54,225 nt of DNA from assembly GCF_016786325.1 (NCBI RefSeq), contig NZ_JADWYU010000197.1, positions 18,485 to 72,709 on the forward strand, read 5' to 3'. Below are positions 52,185 through 54,225 of this stretch, in pieces (positions within the stretch are counted from its first letter, which is position 1; each line of letters opens with the position of its first letter). The notes under the pieces were generated by a model. The model had not been told where the DNA came from and did not search any database. It saw only the letters and a list, made by a program, of their open reading frames with translations. This DNA is from Frankia nepalensis. GTDB lineage: Bacteria; Actinomycetota; Actinomycetes; Frankiales; Frankiaceae. The translations under genes and the position numbers were made by a program.

Positions 52185-53129
52185 TCAGCGCAGGCCGGAA
52201 CGCACGAAGGCGTCGATGACCTGGCGCTGCAGGACGACGTAGAGGGCGAGGATCGGCAGGCAGGCGAGGCCGGAGGCCGCCATGATGGCGCCCCAGTTGT
52301 TGCCCTCCTGAGCCATGTAGCCGCGGATGCCGAGCTGGATCACCGAGTTGGCCCGCTGAAGCACCAGGGCGGGCCAGAAGTACTCGTTCCAGGCGGTGAT
52401 GAACAGCAGGATGCTGAGCGAGGCCAGCACCGGGCGCAGGTTCGGGACGACGACGGTCCACAGCGTCGACCACGAGCCCCGCCCGTCGATCCGGGCGGCG
52501 TCGAGCAGCTCGCGCGGGAACGCCTGCATGTGCTGGCGCAGCAGCAGCACCGCGAGCGCCGAGCACAGGCTCGGCACGACGACGCCGGCCAGCGTGTTGA
52601 GCAGGCCGAACTGGTTGAGCACCAGGTAGTTCGAGATCATCGTGATCTGGAACGGGACCAGCCAGGTCGCGACGAACAGCAGGAACAGCACGCCCTTGCC
52701 CCGGAAGTCCCACGCCGCGAACGCGTAGGCGGCGAGCAGGCAGACCAGCAGCTGCCCGACCGTCGTCCCCACCGAGATCATCAGCGTGTTGAACAGCAGC
52801 ACCGGGACGTCGAGGGTGTCGAGCACGTACCGGTAGCTCTCGAGGGACAGCGGCCAGGGCAGCGGGTTCGAGCTGAGGATGTCGCCGGGCCGGCGCAGCG
52901 ACCCGGCGTACATCCAGTAGATCGGGACGATGCTGACCAGGCTGAGCACGATCATCACCGCGTGCCGGCCGGCATGGCCGAACGCGGCCCGTCCCCGGGC
53001 CCGGCTCGGTGCCGTGGCCGCCGTCGACCCGCCGTCGCCCTTCGGGTCTCCCGCCACGGGGCCGCCGGCCGCCGGGGCGGCCGCGCGCGGGGCGGACGAC
53101 CCCGCGGTCTGTGCCGAGGTGCCGCTCAT
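52185..53129 (-). CDS. Carbohydrate ABC transporter permease (MalG/UgpE type)
   Basis: 314 residues from ATG 53129. The first ~55 residues are an Ala/Gly/Pro-rich cytosolic leader. Six membrane helices follow (MIVLSLVSIVPIYWMYAGSL, FNTLMISVGTTVGQLLVCLL, FLLFVATWLVPFQITMISNY and others). The EAA loop ELLDAARIDGRGSWSTLWTV is the ATPase contact. With the upstream MalF-type permease it forms a CUT1-class importer; the binding protein and ATPase lie outside the window. The UgpE-like sequence and the phosphatase genes downstream raise glycerophosphodiester uptake as a possibility. Confidence 0.93.
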   Translation of the reverse strand: MSGTSAQTAGSSAPRAAAPAAGGPVAGDPKGDGGSTAATAPSRARGRAAFGHAGRHAVMIVLSLVSIVPIYWMYAGSLRRPGDILSSNPLPWPLSLESYRYVLDTLDVPVLLFNTLMISVGTTVGQLLVCLLAAYAFAAWDFRGKGVLFLLFVATWLVPFQITMISNYLVLNQFGLLNTLAGVVVPSLCSALAVLLLRQHMQAFPRELLDAARIDGRGSWSTLWTVVVPNLRPVLASLSILLFITAWNEYFWPALVLQRANSVIQLGIRGYMAQEGNNWGAIMAASGLACLPILALYVVLQRQVIDAFVRSGLR

Positions 53130-53250
53130 CGTGGGCCGCTCATGGTTGCCAGCGCTCCTAGGGGCTAGTCGGGTAGCCGGGGCAGTCGGGTAGCCGGCCG
53201 GGACTACCTGGTGGTTGCCAGCCGGCTGGTGGGTGGCGGCTGGTGGGTGG
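53130..53250. repeat. Short direct repeats between the two sugar permeases
   Basis: AGTCGGGTAGCCGG occurs at 53167-53180 and 53184-53197, followed by two GGCTGGTGGGTGGC copies near 53224-53251. No gene is present. Confidence 0.6.
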
Positions 53251-54225
53251 CTAGTTGTCGTGGAAGCTGAACCGGTCCGCGAGCGCGACGAGCCCGGCCG
53301 CGATCAGCCCGAACGCCAGGAAGAAGACGATCCCGGCCGCCGAGGCGAGGCCGGAGTCGAAGCTGCGGAAGCCGAGCTCCCAGAGGATGTAGTAGACGTT
53401 CGTCGAGCTGTCCGCCGGACCGCCCTGGGTGAGCGCGTCCAGCAGGGGGAACGTCCACTGCCCCGACAGCAGCACGGTCATCAGCACCAGGAACAGCAGC
53501 GTCGAGCGCAGCAGCGGCAACGTGACCCAGCGCAGGATCTGCCAGCTGGTGGCGCCGTCGACCGCGGCCGCCTCCTCGTAGTCGGAGCTGATCCCGGTGA
53601 GGCCCGCCGAGACGACCAGCACCGCGAACCCGAGCATCGACCAGGCGGTGATCGTGAGGATCGCGGGCAGCGAGGTCGACGAGTCGCGCAGGAAGTTGTG
53701 CGGCGCGAGGCCGAACCAGCCGAGGGCGTTGTTCGCCAGGCCGGTCGGGTCAAGCAGCCAGCGCCACACCGCCGCGGTCGCGATCGGCGCGATGAGCATC
53801 GGCAGGAAGATCAGCGCCCGGTACACGTTGCGTGACCGCGCGCCGAGCCGGCGGGTGACCAGCGCGACGGCGGTCGGCAACACCACCGAGAACGGCAGCA
53901 GCCCGACGATGTAGATGACGGTGTTCAGGGTCGCCGTGCGCAGGGCCGGCTGGGTGAACACCTGCTCGTACTTGTCGAACCCGACGTAGGTCATCGGCGA
54001 CGTCGGCAGCAGGTTCCAGTCGTAGAACGACAGCTGCACCGCCTCGACGAGCGGCTTGTAGGTCCACAGCACCAGGCAGGCGAGCGCCGGCAGCAGGTAG
54101 AGGTACGGAGGCGCGGCCGCGACCAGGCGGCGGGCCAGCGGGGGCCGGGCCCCGCGGGCCGCGGGCCCGCCCGCGGGGCCCCGGGGGGGGGGGGGGCCGG
54201 CCGGGCGCCGGGACCGCCCGGGCCC
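53251..54225 (-). CDS. Carbohydrate ABC transporter permease (MalF/UgpA type), 5' end open at window edge
   Basis: At least 324 residues: the frame stays open from TAG 53251 to the last base of the window, so the start is not seen. GTG 54072 is internal to the first helix and unlikely. The first helix reads PYLYLLPALACLVLWTYKPL, followed by VEAVQLSFYDWNLL and FDKYEQVF, standard for MalF/UgpA. Later come YRALIFLPMLIAPIATAAVW and the EAA loop EEAAAVDGATSWQILRWVTL. The N-terminal ~40 visible residues are Pro/Gly/Arg and cross a G14 run, so that part may be affected by sequence error. Confidence 0.9.
   Translation of the reverse strand, partial: GPGRSRRPAGPPPPRGPAGGPAARGARPPLARRLVAAAPPYLYLLPALACLVLWTYKPLVEAVQLSFYDWNLLPTSPMTYVGFDKYEQVFTQPALRTATLNTVIYIVGLLPFSVVLPTAVALVTRRLGARSRNVYRALIFLPMLIAPIATAAVWRWLLDPTGLANNALGWFGLAPHNFLRDSSTSLPAILTITAWSMLGFAVLVVSAGLTGISSDYEEAAAVDGATSWQILRWVTLPLLRSTLLFLVLMTVLLSGQWTFPLLDALTQGGPADSSTNVYYILWELGFRSFDSGLASAAGIVFFLAFGLIAAGLVALADRFSFHDN
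54183..54196. repeat. G14 homopolymer inside extreme-GC sequence at the window end
   Basis: Fourteen consecutive G residues lie within ~90 bp that is almost pure G+C (54130-54225). This is a likely assembly end point. Confidence 0.85.

Noticed and set aside
1..54225. tRNA, rRNA, transposase or phage genes
   Set aside because: No cloverleaf, rRNA stretch, DDE motif, integrase motif or terminal inverted repeats of an IS were recognised on reading both strands; a tRNAscan and ISfinder search would settle it.

Overview
The window is 54 kb of very GC-rich DNA (well above 70% G+C almost throughout). GTG starts are common, third codon positions are nearly all G or C, and most loci end in long GC hairpins without U-tracts. 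Gene content (BTAD/AfsR-type regulator, many luciferase-like flavin monooxygenases, MmyB-type XRE regulator, actinobacterial cysteine leader peptide, DUF849 enzyme) points to an actinobacterium. A Frankia-like member of the Frankiales is my best guess, by inference only. The left edge lies inside near-identical 150-bp RCC1 repeats and the right edge lies in a G14 run, so this looks like a whole draft contig that stopped at assembly-breaking sequence.

Layout. 1-5765: 3' end of an RCC1-repeat protein, a convergent BTAD-NTPase regulator, then a membrane protein translationally coupled to a quinone-oxidoreductase-like enzyme. 5885-8116: a lower-GC gene for a TIR, transmembrane and eight-bladed WD40 protein, probably a transferred immune effector. 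8721-10372: pentapeptide-repeat protein and hemerythrin. 10794-25680: the largest coherent system. A promoter and a 41-residue leader peptide of the actinobacterial RRH(I/V)DLxRVxSxLCR type precede a family-5 ABC importer (lipoprotein, two permeases, fused double ATPase), four luciferase-like monooxygenases, and a convergent fusion of a luciferase-like domain to a covalent-FAD oxidase domain. I read this as a cysteine-responsive organosulfur scavenging locus.

26315-30968: membrane-anchored alpha/beta hydrolase, an overlapping aminotransferase and D-Ala-D-Ala-ligase-like pair, and a beta-keto-acid cleavage enzyme divergent from an XRE regulator. 32304-33029: a stand-alone secreted TNT-type NAD glycohydrolase. 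33235-42077: an amino-alcohol locus with ethanolamine ammonia-lyase (eutB, eutC) and an APC permease on one strand, and on the other a class III PLP enzyme, an APH-type kinase, an SDR and a GntR regulator. It appears to hold two routes from an amino alcohol to an aldehyde. 42133-45002: DHA2 drug exporter with a divergent double-module AsnC regulator. 45187-49065: branched-chain-type binding lipoprotein, FrnE-like DsbA protein, phosphofructokinase. 49441-54225: FetB-like permease, metallophosphoesterase, tyrosine phosphatase and two carbohydrate ABC permeases, the last open at the window edge.

Non-coding structure is rich. There are two pairs of intergenic hairpin repeats, one with compensatory arm changes and one with an invariant loop, an eight-copy 15-bp tandem array, several in-frame 15-24 bp tandem repeats in protein linkers, a 29-bp palindromic operator, and a recurring TAnnnT box 6-7 nt ahead of GTG starts that suggests leaderless transcripts. 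No tRNA, rRNA, CRISPR array, insertion sequence or transposase was recognised.
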